From NCBI GenBank assembly GCA_026545225.1, contig CM048846.1:17844501-17908500 (forward strand): 64,000 nucleotides of DNA, read 5' to 3'. The stretch comes from Cornus controversa (taxonomy: Eukaryota; Streptophyta; Magnoliopsida; Cornales; Cornaceae). The position numbers and the translations under genes are program-made. The stretch's first letter is position 1, and each line of letters starts with the position of its first letter. Under the pieces are notes generated by a model. That model had not been told where the DNA came from and searched no databases. It saw only the letters and a list, made by a program, of their open reading frames with translations. Below, piece after piece: positions 23,182 through 34,538 of the stretch.

Positions 23182-23411
23182 AGTTTTTTTTTCTTTTTTG
23201 ATAACTAAGGTGTCTAAGACTTTGCCCCGACTAATCCTTGGGATCCGGAAAGGTGTCTCTCCTCCTCAAACCGAGTAAATTGTGAAAAATGATTGCAGAG
23301 ACATGGCCCTAAGGAATTGTTTGCATTCAAATATAGTCGAACCGATAATTTGATGATTCATGAGGCACTAGGGCCAAGTGACTTCACCACTTGAGTCAAT
23401 CCTTTAGGGTT
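23182..23411 (-). mobile_element. tRNA-derived SINE
   Basis: Read on the minus strand it begins AACCCTAAAGGATTGACTCA. It shows an A-box-like GACTCAAGTGG and a B-box-like GGTTCGACTAT at tRNA-like spacing. It continues about 150 bases and ends in an A-rich tail (T-rich 23184-23200 on plus). A 9-base target duplication flanks it, GGACTGTGG (23173-23181) and GGACTGCGG (23412-23420), with one mismatch. The same spacer sequence is uninterrupted near 9688 and 15245. I do not know the SINE family name. Confidence 0.82.
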
Positions 23412-24929
23412 GGACTGCGGGGTGTTAACATATCACCACTTTAAAGTTAATATTTTTCTTTGTTCGAATTAGTTGGTCCATCGACACAATTTTCTATTTC
23501 TGAATAGGAAAAGGTTATCATGATTGGATCTCACTCGAGTTAGTACCTTCCATGGAATCGAAAAATTGCATTTGATCTGATGATTGAGAATGTGAGATTA
23601 AGATGATAGAGTTGTACACACAAATTTTGAGTCTGAGAATAAGATCAAAACATGTGACCAAATAAATCAAATTTATTAAATTCAAGAAATATGGGTTACA
23701 AATCTTTGTAGATCTTTACAAAAGAAAGATAAGTTCATCTTATTCGATTTCCTTGGTGATCCGAATTCAATGGCTACTGGAGCTTGATCTTGAATTAGAT
23801 TAAACTTTAGTGAAGAACGGCACGTGGATGATGTGCTTGTTGTTCTTCTCCTTCATAGTTTAGATGCTTTGGAGCTTTGAATTTCAAGTGAAGATCTTGC
23901 ACAGTTTTAGCTTTCTCTAAGAGTCTTCTGGTTGTTTCCTCCCTTTCTTTTTCTTCCCTTGGACTTTTATTTATAGGTTTCTAAAAGGGGCAAACTAGTA
24001 ACTTCTTTTACTCTTGATAATTATCTTTGATGATAATTATCCAATTAATATATATCAATTATCTTTCGACTCATTTTCTAGTGAGTTTTGACTTTTTGGA
24101 TAACTTAAAATGACTCATGACCCATTTATTTGTAATGGATCTGGATTTTGAATTGCTTAACGCATTAGGCCATATTTTTAAAGTAGACCAAATTGAAAGT
24201 AAGGCCATATTATAATTTGGATTCACCCAACAGTTTTTAATGTTTACAAAATGCACTCACTTCAAGTTCGCACTAATACCGAGTTCGTCGCGTATTTAAA
24301 ATGGGGCTTGAAGTAAATTTATTTATTTATTTATTTTTAAATGCAATTTTCCAACATCCAAATTTTGGACACTTTCCGTGACATGAACTAAGATTGCTTA
24401 AATTTCCTTCTTTGAATGGAACTATGATTTCCTAATTCTCCTTTTTCTGATTGAATCAGCCTCTTGAAAATTCTGTTCCAACTAGGATATTTTTTTTTTC
24501 CTTATCCAAGTAGAATTAGAGTTTTAAGAATTCATCTGCAAATAGGATTAAACTAGTGTGGACTATATATAACCCACGAGTCAGGCTTTTGACATCAATT
24601 TGCGTTGTAATATTAATTGTTGAACTTTGAAACGAAGTAAACATCAAATTGTCGGTGATAAAAGAAGGAAGAGCTCGTAGTTGCAATACCCACTTTTCCT
24701 TGCCGAAATCTTTATCATAACATCAGGTTCTTCACTTTATTTTTATTATTTCCTCTCTCTTTCATTACTTTAATGACTCAAGCTCCTTCATTTTTTTTTA
24801 CTGTTTCCTTTATTGTTCTATCGCATGCCTCACAAACATAAACTCTTATATATTTCTATCACGCAACCCAAGGTTTTTTCTTTCAACCAATTTTCTACTC
24901 ATCTCTTTCTCTTATATAGAGGTCTAGGG

Positions 24930-25724
24930 TGTAGTAACCCTCGTGGACGGGTGTGAGTGGGCGGGTGCGAACACAGACACTGGGCTGAGCTACCACACTA
25001 ACAAGGTACAGGGTGCTCAATCCCACATCGCTTGGGTGTGGAAAAGGGGATGTGCTTATATATAGTATGTTCTCTTCAAATGGTATGAGACCTTTTGGGG
25101 TAAAATTCAAGAGCAAAACCGTGCGGGCTTCGGCCCAAAGCGGACAATATCATACCATGTGTTGGAGCGGGGTATTACAGTTGTAGTAAACCTTGTGGAC
25201 CGGTGTGAGTGGGCGGGTGTGAAGACAAGACACTGGGCTGAGCTACCACACTGACAGGGTACAGGATGCTCAATCCCATATCGCTTGGGTGTGGAAAAGG
25301 GGATGTGCTTATATGTAGTATGTTCTCTTCAAATGGTATGAGGCCTTTTGGGGTAAAACCCAAGAACAAAATCTTGCGGGCTCAGGCCCAAAACGGACAA
25401 TATCATACCATGTGTTGGAGCGGGGTATTATAGAGTGTGCCGACGAGGACGTCGGGCCTCGTAGGGGGGTGGATTGTAGTAACCCTCATGGACGGGTGTG
25501 AGTGGGCGGGTGCGAAGACAGACACTGGGCTGAGCTACCACACTAACAGGGTACAGGGTGCTCAATCCCATATCGCCTGGGTGTGGAAAAGGGGATGTGC
25601 TTATATATAGTATGTTCTATTCAAATGGTATGAGGCCTTTTGGGATAAAACCCAAAAGCAAAACCGTGCGGGCTCAGGCCCAAAGCGGACAATATCATAC
25701 CATGTGTTGGAGCGGGGTATTACA
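24930..25724 (+). mobile_element. TRIM array: three LTRs and one minimal internal region
   Basis: Three direct copies of a 250-base terminal repeat lie at 24930-25179, 25182-25432 and 25475-25724. Each starts TGTAGTAA and ends GGGGTATTACA or close to it. Only two bases separate the first two. The second and third flank a 42-base internal segment containing CGACGAGGACGTCGGGCCTC and a purine-rich GTAGGGGGGTGGAT. TAGGG on both outer sides (24925-24929 and 25725-25729) shows that the array behaves as one insertion. It carries no genes, as is typical of TRIMs. A related copy sits at 47352-47664. Confidence 0.85.
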
Positions 25725-26548
25725 TAGGGTGTTCTCCAAGTAAAAGAAAATAAGAAAGTGTTGAAAAGAAATTCTGCCAGAATATTTCCTCTGACTTGCA
25801 ATCCAATTTTGACCTTGAATAAGTGTGATTTACGAAATTTTTATGAAATACAAATATCTTAGGATTCAAGTTAGATTTTCACAGCCGCTAAGTTTGCTTA
25901 ATTCTAATATTCGAGTCGAGAGATATGGTTAAATTATCATAACTGGTGTAATGTTCGCGCATAATATTGTGACTATTTTGACACACGATGTTTCCCAGTG
26001 AATAATATTTCTAAAAACTCTAGGCTTACAATAATTTGATACTCGATCTAAAATTTATAGACAAAATAGTAAGACTACACAGAAAAGTCGTAGACTTTAT
26101 ATTTGTTAAATTTGGGCCTTTTCCACAAACATCACTACAAACCTGGATTGTCTTTGTCTTCTCTACCTTGGCCTTCGCTTCTTTTCTCATTTTTTTGAAT
26201 GATAACTTGGCAGCGAGCAAATTTTCTCTTTGTTTTTTTCAATAGCAACTTTGTCTTCCCTAATTTCAATTAACTAATTTTATTTTTTTTATTTTTTTTT
26301 CAAATCAGCTTCTACTTATGGGTTCTGCTCGAGTTTTGTGCTACCTCTAGAATAACATACAAATCCATTGAACTCATCGAGAAAGATATCTGTGTGTGAG
26401 TCACTCAATTTTTTTTTGTAAGTTTTAAGTTCTTTGTGAATTCTTGCATATTTCCATTCCTTTTCCAATGTGGGACAGCTTTCTAAAATGCTGCCAAATT
26501 GTCAAATCACTTCTTTCAGAATATGGAGTTTGGAACGCCATTCATTAG

Positions 26549-27045
26549 TCCCTTCGGGGTCACTTAGTTCTGTTGGAACACTTTATTATCCTTTTGGGAG
26601 TCCTTTAGTTCCGTTGGAATAATTTATCGTTCCTTCGAAGTCCCTTAATTCCATTGGAACACTATATCATCCCTTCGGGGTCACTTTGTTCCGTTGGAAT
26701 ACTTTATTGTCCCTTCGGTGTCCCTTTGTTTCTTTAGAACACTTTATCATCCACTTTATTGTCCCTTCGGGTCCCTTAGTTCTGTTGGAACACTTTATCG
26801 TCACTTCGGGGCCACTTAGTACCTTTGGAACATTTTATCGTCCCTTCGTGGTTACTTAGTTCCGTTGAAACATTTTATTATCCCTTTGGGGTCACTTAGT
26901 TTTGTTAGAACACTTCCCTTCGGGGTCACTTAGTTCATTTGGAACAATTTTCATCCCTCGAGATAACTTAGTTCCGTTAGAACACTTTATCGTCTTTTCA
27001 AGGTAACTTAGTTTCATTGGAACACTTTATTAGTCATTTTCGGAT
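26549..27045. repeat. ~40-base tandem array inside the old LTR element
   Basis: About twelve degenerate copies of a unit built on CCCTTCGGGGTCACTTAG followed by TTCCGTTGGAACACTTTAT. Copies differ freely, so the array is old. The units are contiguous with no unique spacers. Confidence 0.85.
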
Positions 27046-27199
27046 ACTTTTTTTTTCGGTCAGGTAAATAACCTTTGACTTCTGCCAATCATGGTTTTCT
27101 TCAAAAGCTTCAAGGCGAACACAGTAACCATTCTAGAAAGAGAGAACAATGTCATGTAGAAAAGAACTACACTAAATATCCCACTGGTGGGTTGTTTTG

Positions 27200-27405
27200 C
27201 TCCATGGGCCAAATTATCACGGTGCGATAGATGCTTTCAACATTTGGTGGCATGTCAAGTTACCATAGTGCGACAAAAAACTTTTAACATATTTTGGCAG
27301 TGAGTCAAGTCGTCACCACGGTGTGGCAGATATCGTCAACATCATAGCAGCAAGCCAAGTCACGACAATACAACAAACATCGTCAATATCTTGGTGGCAG
27401 GGCAA
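27200..27405. repeat. Short degenerate tandem array
   Basis: Four to five loose copies of a unit of about 45-55 bases with CAAGTC(A/G)(C/T)CAC.. and '(g)caacatc.tgg.ggca' motifs. It lies between two other arrays inside the same LTR element. Confidence 0.55.
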
Positions 27406-27519
27406 AAGAATTTTTTTTTTTGTTGGGTCAACTGAACTTAGAACAAAGCTCAAAGCTTCTTACGTACCCTCAAAAGGAATCAAGTCATTTACGTAATTCA
27501 AAATTTTTTTTTTTTGTGA

Positions 27520-27830
27520 AGATAATTTATACTCATATCAAGGAATGCTTGTTTTCTTTTTATTTTTTTTTATACAGACAGTTTATACTCATGTTAATGA
27601 GTGTTTTTTTCATACATACAATTTATACTCGTTTCAAGGAGTGTTTGATTTTTTTTTCATGAAGACAGTTTATACTCATGTCAAATAGTATTTTTTTTTT
27701 AACCTTACCAAAAAAAAAAAGTTTTTTTTTTTTTTTGTAAAGTTTATACTCGTGTGAATGAGTGTTTTTTTTTTTTGTAGACAGTTTACATTTGTGTCAT
27801 AGAGTGTCATCGATAGTTTAGATTCGTATT
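27520..27830. repeat. Degenerate tandem array with T tracts
   Basis: About six copies of (GACA)GTTTATACTC(A/G)TGTCAA followed by GAGTG and a long T run, at 40-75-base spacing. Confidence 0.75.
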
Positions 27831-28199
27831 GGGGAACATTTTAGCTTTAATTATTCTTCAACTTTGCAATCCTCGGTGTCAATTTGGAAATTTTCTTTTT
27901 CTTCATTGTACCCTTCTTGTACTTCAGAAGAAACATCTCTTTTGAACTTGTCTCCCACTCAGAAAGAAGAGATATTTTATTCGTCATGGTCCATGTAGGA
28001 GGATTGAACCTCACCTAGTATGTTTTCATTCTGTTGCGAGGTTCGATCCATACAACATCTTCAGGCTTTGGTCCCTACACTTTTCCTTCCTTCAATCTTT
28101 TGTTTTCACAGCTTCTCGTTTTATTTGGAATTATAGATGACTTTTTGTTGTTTCTCGCTTTCTTGTTTGAAACCTTCGTTTTACTGGTTGTTATAGACA

Positions 28200-30330
28200 G
28201 TTCGAGAAAGTGACTTTTGATACATCATTTATGTGTTTCTGGGCAATGATTCTTATGAGATTTGTGCAAGACTATTCTTATCTTGAACTTTCCTTTTTGG
28301 CCTACATGTAAGCACAATTTTCTGATCCTTTCTACTTGAAGTTGTTTGAGGAGAATTTGAAGAATTACCGTTACAATGCTTCTTTGATACAAATCCTTGT
28401 GATTTGTCACTTTGGTTATACCCTTATCTTTCTTGTTCATTTCTTGAGACTTCTTTCTTATTTTGAAGTTCAAGAGAAATATGTAGGCCTTTTTAAATGA
28501 TAGGCGTGAATCTTGCTCCTTTGCTAAAGATATTTCATATGAGAGAGCTGGGAATAAGCTTTGTATGGAAGATTTGCCCCCTGTCTGTTCAGTTTTCTTT
28601 TTTCTGGCTTCTCACTTTTTGTTGGAAGGTTTTTCAAACATTTGCTCATTCGAATAGTGGCGAGCTGTCTCAAATTTCTTGTACTTGAAAGTTGATTTTT
28701 CCAACAAGTCTGGTCTTCTACTAAGGTTTTCTTAACTCAATGTCTTATGTAACTAAGAACATTCAGATGAAGTCACTGAAGCAACATGATGTGTTTTTTG
28801 ATACAAGTCTTTAAAGACAATACTTATAACATAAGCTATTTCATCGTCCGAGTTATGAGGTATTTTGTCTTTCTCTTCGGACTAAACCTCCTCATCTTTA
28901 AAACAATTGTCAAACATATTGGGAAAGGTAAAAGCCTTTGCACCAAGACTTGTTATGTTGAACTTCATATCATGGGCAAGAGTAACCAGTTCTTCAAATG
29001 TACGAGGCCTGATTCCTTGTAGAATGTAGAGAAGCTCCCAGTGCATGTCTTTCATACACATTTCGACTGTTGAGACTTTAAAAAGATGATCTTTGCAATC
29101 AAGACTTAGAGCTCGCCAGCGGTTGATATAGTCGACCACAAGCTCGCCCCTCATTTGTTTAGTGTTAGTGAGTTCTAGCATACTTATTATTCTGTAAGTA
29201 CTGTAGAAGAGGTAGAGAAACTCTCACTCAATCTGCTCCCAACAGTTGATACTCCTAGCTTTGAGGTCTGTGTACCAATCAAATACAATCCCCTTGAGAG
29301 AACGAACAAATTGCTTGACTAAGAGGTTCCCTTAGGTGCCAGCGTTATTACAAGTCTCCACAAAGTGCGCAACATGTTGTTTGGGATTGCCTTTCATCAA
29401 ATTATTGAAATTTTTTCAGTTGATATCTCAGTGGTGTTTTTAAGCTATCAATTCTTTCGATGTAGGGTTTTGAGTACATGAGATTACTTTGAGAGGCGCC
29501 ATCATACTGTGCTCAGATTGTATTTGTTATTATATTTTACAATTATTGGACAGATAGCAAAGCGATTAGCGAAGCACATTAGTTTCGTCAGCCATATGTC
29601 CTGACGTAGATGTGTAATGACGATCTTTTGATTAAGTATCTTGAAATGATGAATTTGAAGTATTCGCAAGCAGTTGTGTTGACTCGTCGGGATTTTGAAT
29701 TTCAAGCTTACTTATTAGCATAGCGATCTGCAAGTCCTTCTCTTAAACAACTTTTGTGAGGTTTTTGATTTCGTGTGCCAACACTGCCAGTTGGTCTTCT
29801 ACCGAGGTTATTCCAATCATCAAAAATGTGACAAAATTCGAATAGGAAATATCTTAAGGGCTAACATTCTTTGAAGTGACCGATTATTCTAAAATCTCAA
29901 GTAACGACTCTGAGAGCGAACAACACTAGAATTGGCGTCAGAGACGGAGTGGGGTGAATGTGGTGGCACCAACTTTTCTAAAACAATGTCAGAGTTCTTT
30001 GCTCCTTAAGGATCAATAGTGTTAACATGTTGAATTTTCACATCTATTGGTTTAGTAAGATTGGTTTTCACCAAATCTTGTTGATTCTCGAGCGAATCAA
30101 TTGCTTTGGCCTTGCTACACGTGATAGGACTTGCAGTGGTGATGCTAGCACTTGACGGGTTCCTAGTATTTTTGCCACTGCTTGCAACAGCTTTAATGTT
30201 GGCCAATGCAACAACAGTGTCTTTTGATATTTTCTAATTTGTAGTTTGAACCTTGGGAGGAGCCATAAATTCTGATGAACGGCGTTTTTGATGTATGATG
30301 TAGGAGACAGGGATGGTCCCACCAGGCGTG
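28200..30330 (-). other. Gag-like remnant of the old LTR element
   Basis: The minus-strand open stretch 29181-28882 reads with a Ty3/gypsy-type gag flavour (VVDYINRWRALSLDCKD, then LQGIRPRTFEELVTLAHDM). Shorter stretches at 30322-30068, 30206-30006 and 28473-28225 share the same orientation and order. The region is broken many times. The assignment rests on recognisable gag phrases, not a search. Confidence 0.65.
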
Positions 30331-31179
30331 TCAGAAATTAGTACACACAAATTTTGAGTCTGTGAATAAGATCAAAACACGTGGCCAAATAAATCAAATT
30401 TATTAATTTCAAGAAATATGAGTTACAAATTTCTGTAGATCTTTATAAAAGAAAGATAAATTATTCTGATTCGATCTCCTTAGTGATCCAGATTGAAAGG
30501 CTGCTAGAGTTTGATCTTGAATTGGATTGAAACTTTCATAAAAACGGCACATGGATGATGTGTTTGTTATTCTTCTCCTTCAGGGTTTAGATAATTTGGA
30601 GGTTTGGATTTCAAATAAAGAATCCTGCAGAGTTTCAGTTTTCTCTAAGAATCATCTGGTTGTTTCAACTCTTTCTTTTTCTCCCCCTGGACCTTTATTT
30701 ATATCTTTTGTGATAATTATTTAATTAATATATATAGTTATCTTTAATAATAAATATATATACATATATATCAATTATCCTTTGACCCATTTACTAGTTA
30801 GTTTGGACTTTTTAGATAACTTGAGTTGGCTCATGACTCATTTATTTGTAATTGATCTGGATTTTGAATTGCTTGACTCATTGGGTCATATTTCTAAAGT
30901 GGACTAAATTGAAAGTAAGCCTAAATTGTAATTTGGATTCACCCTATAATTTTTTAATGTTTAACAGAGTCATTACAACAAATTAATTAGGGATACTACC
31001 ATAAATGACAGGGAGGTGACTTATCTCATATTAATGAAGTTTGTTATCTCATATTAATGGAACGGGCCAATTGATTAAATTAGTATTTTCTTCTTCGGAT
31101 AAGATTAAGGTATCCTCATTAGTGTATGATTTTAAAAATCAAGCAATTAATTTCTTTCCTATGTTATTATTAATGAATT

Positions 31180-31235
31180 GGCGTGGCAATGTTAACCAGC
31201 TACAGGAGGTTGAATCCTTATAAAATCTATGTAAT
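31180..31235 (+). promoter_or_regulatory. Conserved promoter block of G4
   Basis: GTTAACCAGCTACAGGAGG (a variant of the GTTAACCTGTCACA motif), GGTTGAATCC and TATAAAA at 31219-31225, 67 bases upstream of the G4 start codon. Confidence 0.7.
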
Positions 31236-31291
31236 CCTTGCTGCTACATCACCCTTGTTCGATCTCTACCTGTTCTTCATTGCGCAAACAC

Positions 31292-31722
31292 ATGGCTATT
31301 GCTAAATCAACCACACCTTCATTGGCTCTCTTGTGCCTTGTGCTTGTCACCCTCTTGGTTCTTCATCAATGTAAGTATGCCCAATGCATTTTTTGTTGCC
31401 TTTCTTTTGTTTACTGAATTTGGCTGTGATTCTGATTCTTAATTTCTTACATTTCTTCTATTTCTTATGAAAATCTTTCACATTATCAGGCAGTAAAGCC
31501 AGAGCTGATTTGGGCTTTTCCGAGCTAACAGTTCCCATGAGAAGGGGCTCTGATGAGAAAATTATATCCGATAGGTGTGTCCTGTTTTCGGTGTCCAAGT
31601 TTGGAAGTTGTTGGCGTTGCGTTCGCAGCCCTGAAAAAGGATGCTTTCCCAGCGAACAATCTTGTCTTGACTTCTGCCCTCCCTTGCCATCGCCGCCGCC
31701 ACATAGTGCTCAAACACCTTGA
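31292..31722 (+). CDS. G4: secreted cysteine-rich peptide with proline tail, ESF1-like, intact
   Basis: The model joins 31292-31370 and 31490-31722, giving 103 residues. Exon 1 encodes the signal peptide ending LLVLHQ. The intron has GTAAGT and TATCAG, and the split codon makes Cys27. The predicted cleavage region is CSKARAD. The mature peptide has a basic/acidic linker, then cysteines spaced C-x10-C-x2-C-x7-C-x6-C-x3-C with the core GSCWRC and KGCFP, and a tail with short proline runs ending HSAQTP. Six domain cysteines fit three disulfides. It is nearly identical to G6 over both exons and the intron, so the two arose by recent duplication or gene conversion. It has a TATA box and the promoter block, and is probably expressed. 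Function is unknown beyond likely secretion. Confidence 0.75.
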
Positions 31723-32686
31723 AACATTTATTTTCTTTGCTTCCTAGCTCTCTTCCTTTGCTCTGCTATACAAATGTGGCGAATTGAAAGCGTTTATATT
31801 GGTATGGAAAAAAGAATAAAATACAGTTCATTCTCTCGTGAAGATACATTATGATTTTGCATTTAAATTTCGAATTGCTACTTAAAAATTTAACTTGCTA
31901 CTGATTAAATCGAAAAAAATACTAGTTTTTTCGACTACTTCTGTCAGTGAATTTTTGAAATTTAACATGTTACATATTTCTCTAGTTTGAAGGTTCTATT
32001 TGTACATGATCAAGGTAAGAATTGCTTCATTGTTTCAAAAAAATATGACAGAAGATGGTGGTAAAAAGAAAACATCATGCAGGCAAAGGCATGGCTTGAT
32101 CAAATCTCAATCCCTGGACTACAATGTCATGGACCTGAATTTTTGTTTTCAATTAATTTCCTCAAATCTATACTGAATAAACATGCATTAATTTTACTTG
32201 TATGCGAGACTATCGCTTTTGGACCTCTTGTTCTCATAATACTTCATTTTCTTATGAGCATTGAGATGTGACGAAATTCCTCCTTCATATAATTATAAGA
32301 ACTGAGGATTTCTTGAATTGGAGCCCTCTCTCCTCATTATTAATGGTGAACATTCACATATTCGATAATTCGCACCTCTTACTATATTGTTCTCATAACA
32401 CTTCCTTTTTCTTTTTCATTTTTTCTTTTTTAAATAAAAAAACCACTGTGGACTTCATTGATTTCATAAAAAAAAATTCCTGAACTTTCATTTTTACACA
32501 AAATTCCCCTATACTATTCCAAAATTAGGCGGATACCGGGTACCACTCTTTCGTTTGCGGGCTCTTAGAATAGTGATAAAAAAAATTGACATTTTTTAAC
32601 CTAAAATCTCTATAATTCCCTTCTTTATTGATTAAAATTACATATCATCATTTTTAAATCCATGAATCAACCTCTAATGTAAATGG

Positions 32687-32724
<38 letters not shown>

Positions 32725-32867
32725 CCCTATTTTTTTTTTTTTTTTGGTTATTAAGAGCTCTTTTGTCATTTTACAACTTATGGTATTTTTTTTTTTCATT
32801 TCTTGAATGGTAAAATAGTAAATTAGATGTATGTTAACGGCACTCTAACGAATTTGGAGTAAGTTGT
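31723..32867. other. 3' flank of G4, no gene
   Basis: Contains the family 3' flank ('ctcgtgaagatacattatg' near 31840) and the conserved 3' block at about 32045-32140 (ATGACAGAAGATGGTGG, CAGGCAAAGGCATGGCTTGA, CAATGTCATGGACC). A (TA)n tract lies at 32700-32724 with poly-T after it. No gene recognised. Confidence 0.55.
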
Positions 32868-33324
32868 TGTTGGGAATTAATAAATCAGAAATCTAAGAGT
32901 TAAACAATCATACAAGACACATAAATTTATATGGTTCAAAAAAAAACTTTGTTTACATTCACAGAGCACACTGAAAAACTTTACTATCAACAATAATGGA
33001 ATGACATGTGGCCCACAACAATCTAGAATGACTGCCTCTCTTTGTGTACATGACCTAAAAGTCCACATAACAATATTTGGGCCACAACGACATGTGGCCC
33101 ACAACAATCTAGAATTGAACCTAAAAGTCTACAAAACAATATTCCAGCTTGACTCCCCATCGGAGTCCGCAAAGTGCCAACATAAACTGAACTTGTGATT
33201 CAGTCTCCAAAACCTAAACATTTATAACTTTCAAATGATTGAGAGGTTAGTTACATTGCAGGAATATTTGCAAAACTGTAAAAGTGAATTTTACACTCTC
33301 CAAACACGAAATTAATTCCCCAAC
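32868..33324. mobile_element. Probable solo LTR or inverted-ended insertion
   Basis: The ends are complementary: TGTTGGGAATTAAT at the left and ATTAATTCCCCAAC at the right. Inside, a stretch of about 26 bases (TGTGGCCCACAACAATCTAG core) occurs twice, at about 33005 and 33091, with following sequence also partly repeated. The TG start suggests an LTR, but the right end lacks a clear CA and no target duplication was found. Confidence 0.45.
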
Positions 33325-33446
33325 TTTTAATTTTCTTCTTACAAATTCATATTTATGGTGGATTCTCGAAAATAGCCATCAGAAGGAGTAGTTGTTATTT
33401 GTAGTTATAAGCTAGACATCAAAAACTAATCAATAGGAAAATAAAT

Positions 33447-34143
33447 GGAAAAATTACACCTAAGCTTACTTTTATTTTCAATAGACAAGTAAGTCTTATA
33501 ATTTTGTTTATAGGACCAATAAGTCCTACTTTTGAAACTCTTTACATTTAAGTTCTAAACCACTAAACATTCCATTTATACCCTTACCAAATTAGATTTA
33601 ACATTAATATAATTAAAATTCAATTCCAATTTTTTTTTTTTTTTTGTAGATTTTACTACAATAAATTTTCAAATACAAATATTAAAAATTCTATTTAAAA
33701 ATTAATAAAATATTATAATTTCTTTTTATTGAAATCATTTGAATAATCTTTTATTCCTTTGAAAAAAAGACCAATTATTTTGATAATTTAATTAAATTTA
33801 ATTCCAAAAATCTTTTGTAGATTTTATGACAATAATTTTTCATATACAAAAATAAAAATTCTATTTAAAAATTAATAAAATATTATAATTTCTTTTTGTG
33901 GAAATAATTTGAATAAAATTTTAACCTTTTGAAAAAAAACTAATTTTTTTTTTAAAATAAAAATATATTAATGAAAAAAAAATTTAACTGTTAATAGAAA
34001 AATTTAGACATATTTAAATATTCAAATATAAAATTTTGACTTAGGAAATTATAATTGCAAAATTTTAGTCTAATTTTGTAAGGGTATAAATGGAATGTTG
34101 AGTGGTTTAGAAGAGAAAAGTAGGACTTAGGTGTAATTTTTCC
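33447..34143. mobile_element. MULE-type MITE, 9-base target duplication
   Basis: AAAATAAAT is duplicated exactly on both sides (33438-33446 and 34144-34152). The outer ends are inverted repeats (GGAAAAATTACACCTAAG left, CTTAGGTGTAATTTTTCC right). Inner parts pair too: TTCTAAACCACTAAACATTC near 33550 with its near-complement at 34090-34115, through TATACCCTTAC. The interior is extremely AT-rich, with a repeated pair around 33620-33740 and 33800-33920. No transposase is present. A diverged relative may lie at about 35440-35595. Confidence 0.85.
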
Positions 34144-34155
34144 AAAATAAATTTA

Positions 34156-34535
34156 TGCTTAGTTTGGTAGGAAAGAAGGAAAAGGAGTAGAGAGAAAAAG
34201 TAAATTTCTTTGTTGGGTAGAGACGATGAAGGAGGGAAGAGAAAACATGATGGATGAGTCATCATTTCTCTTTCATAAATTTTCATCCCTTCAAATTTGA
34301 ACGGAAGATAGGATGGAAGAAAGACAAATCTACTATAAATGTTTTAAATTACAAAACTTTTCATATTTCTCTTATCTTCTCACCTAACAAATAAAGTAAC
34401 ATATTATCTCCTTCTCTTTAATCCAATCAAACAAAAAGAAAAAAGAACACAATCTTTTTTCTATGAATGTCTCACCCATCCATCCTTTATTCTCTTTCTT
34501 TCATTCAATTTTTTTCCTTCCTACCAAACGGAGCA
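34156..34535. mobile_element. Tourist-like MITE with TTA target duplication
   Basis: Inverted ends TGCTTAGTTTGGTAGGAA and (minus strand) TGCTCCGTTTGGTAGGAA surround a 380-base AT-rich body. TTA flanks it on both sides (34153-34155 and 34536-34538), the target used by PIF/Harbinger elements. It lies directly against the right target duplication of the MULE-type MITE at 33447-34143. No coding sequence. Confidence 0.78.
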
Positions 34536-34538
34536 TTA

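Larger units (their letters stand above)
23613..30966 (-). mobile_element. Old LTR retroelement, minus strand, Ty3-like gag remnant, no pol seen
   Basis: Terminal direct repeats lie at 23613-24248 and about 30341-30966 (TGTACACACAAATTTTGAGT to AATGTTTACA). GAGT flanks both sides (23609-23612 and 30967-30970), probably the remains of a 5-base target duplication. On the minus strand, next to the right LTR, gag-like sequence runs from about 30330 to 28200. The rest of the interior lacks recognisable protease, reverse transcriptase or integrase and is instead full of short tandem arrays plus a nested TRIM array. The LTRs differ at roughly a tenth of positions, so the element is several million years old. 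It is heavily broken, with many interruptions in gag. Confidence 0.78.

Noticed and set aside
24895-25743. Similar ~65-codon open frames in each TRIM terminal repeat
   Set aside because: They are repeated because the LTR is repeated; they differ by stops between copies and have no domain.
26549-27045. Regular 40-base repeats that might suggest a CRISPR-like array
   Set aside because: Units are contiguous and degenerate with no unique spacers, lie inside an LTR element, and the genome is a plant's.
29502-29705. Open frame of 67 codons on the minus strand
   Set aside because: It lies inside the decayed gag region of the old LTR element and shows no independent gene feature.
31525-31713. Minus-strand open frames over G4 and G6 exon 2
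   Set aside because: Shadows of the plus-strand cysteine-rich exon; no promoter or protein feature on the minus strand.
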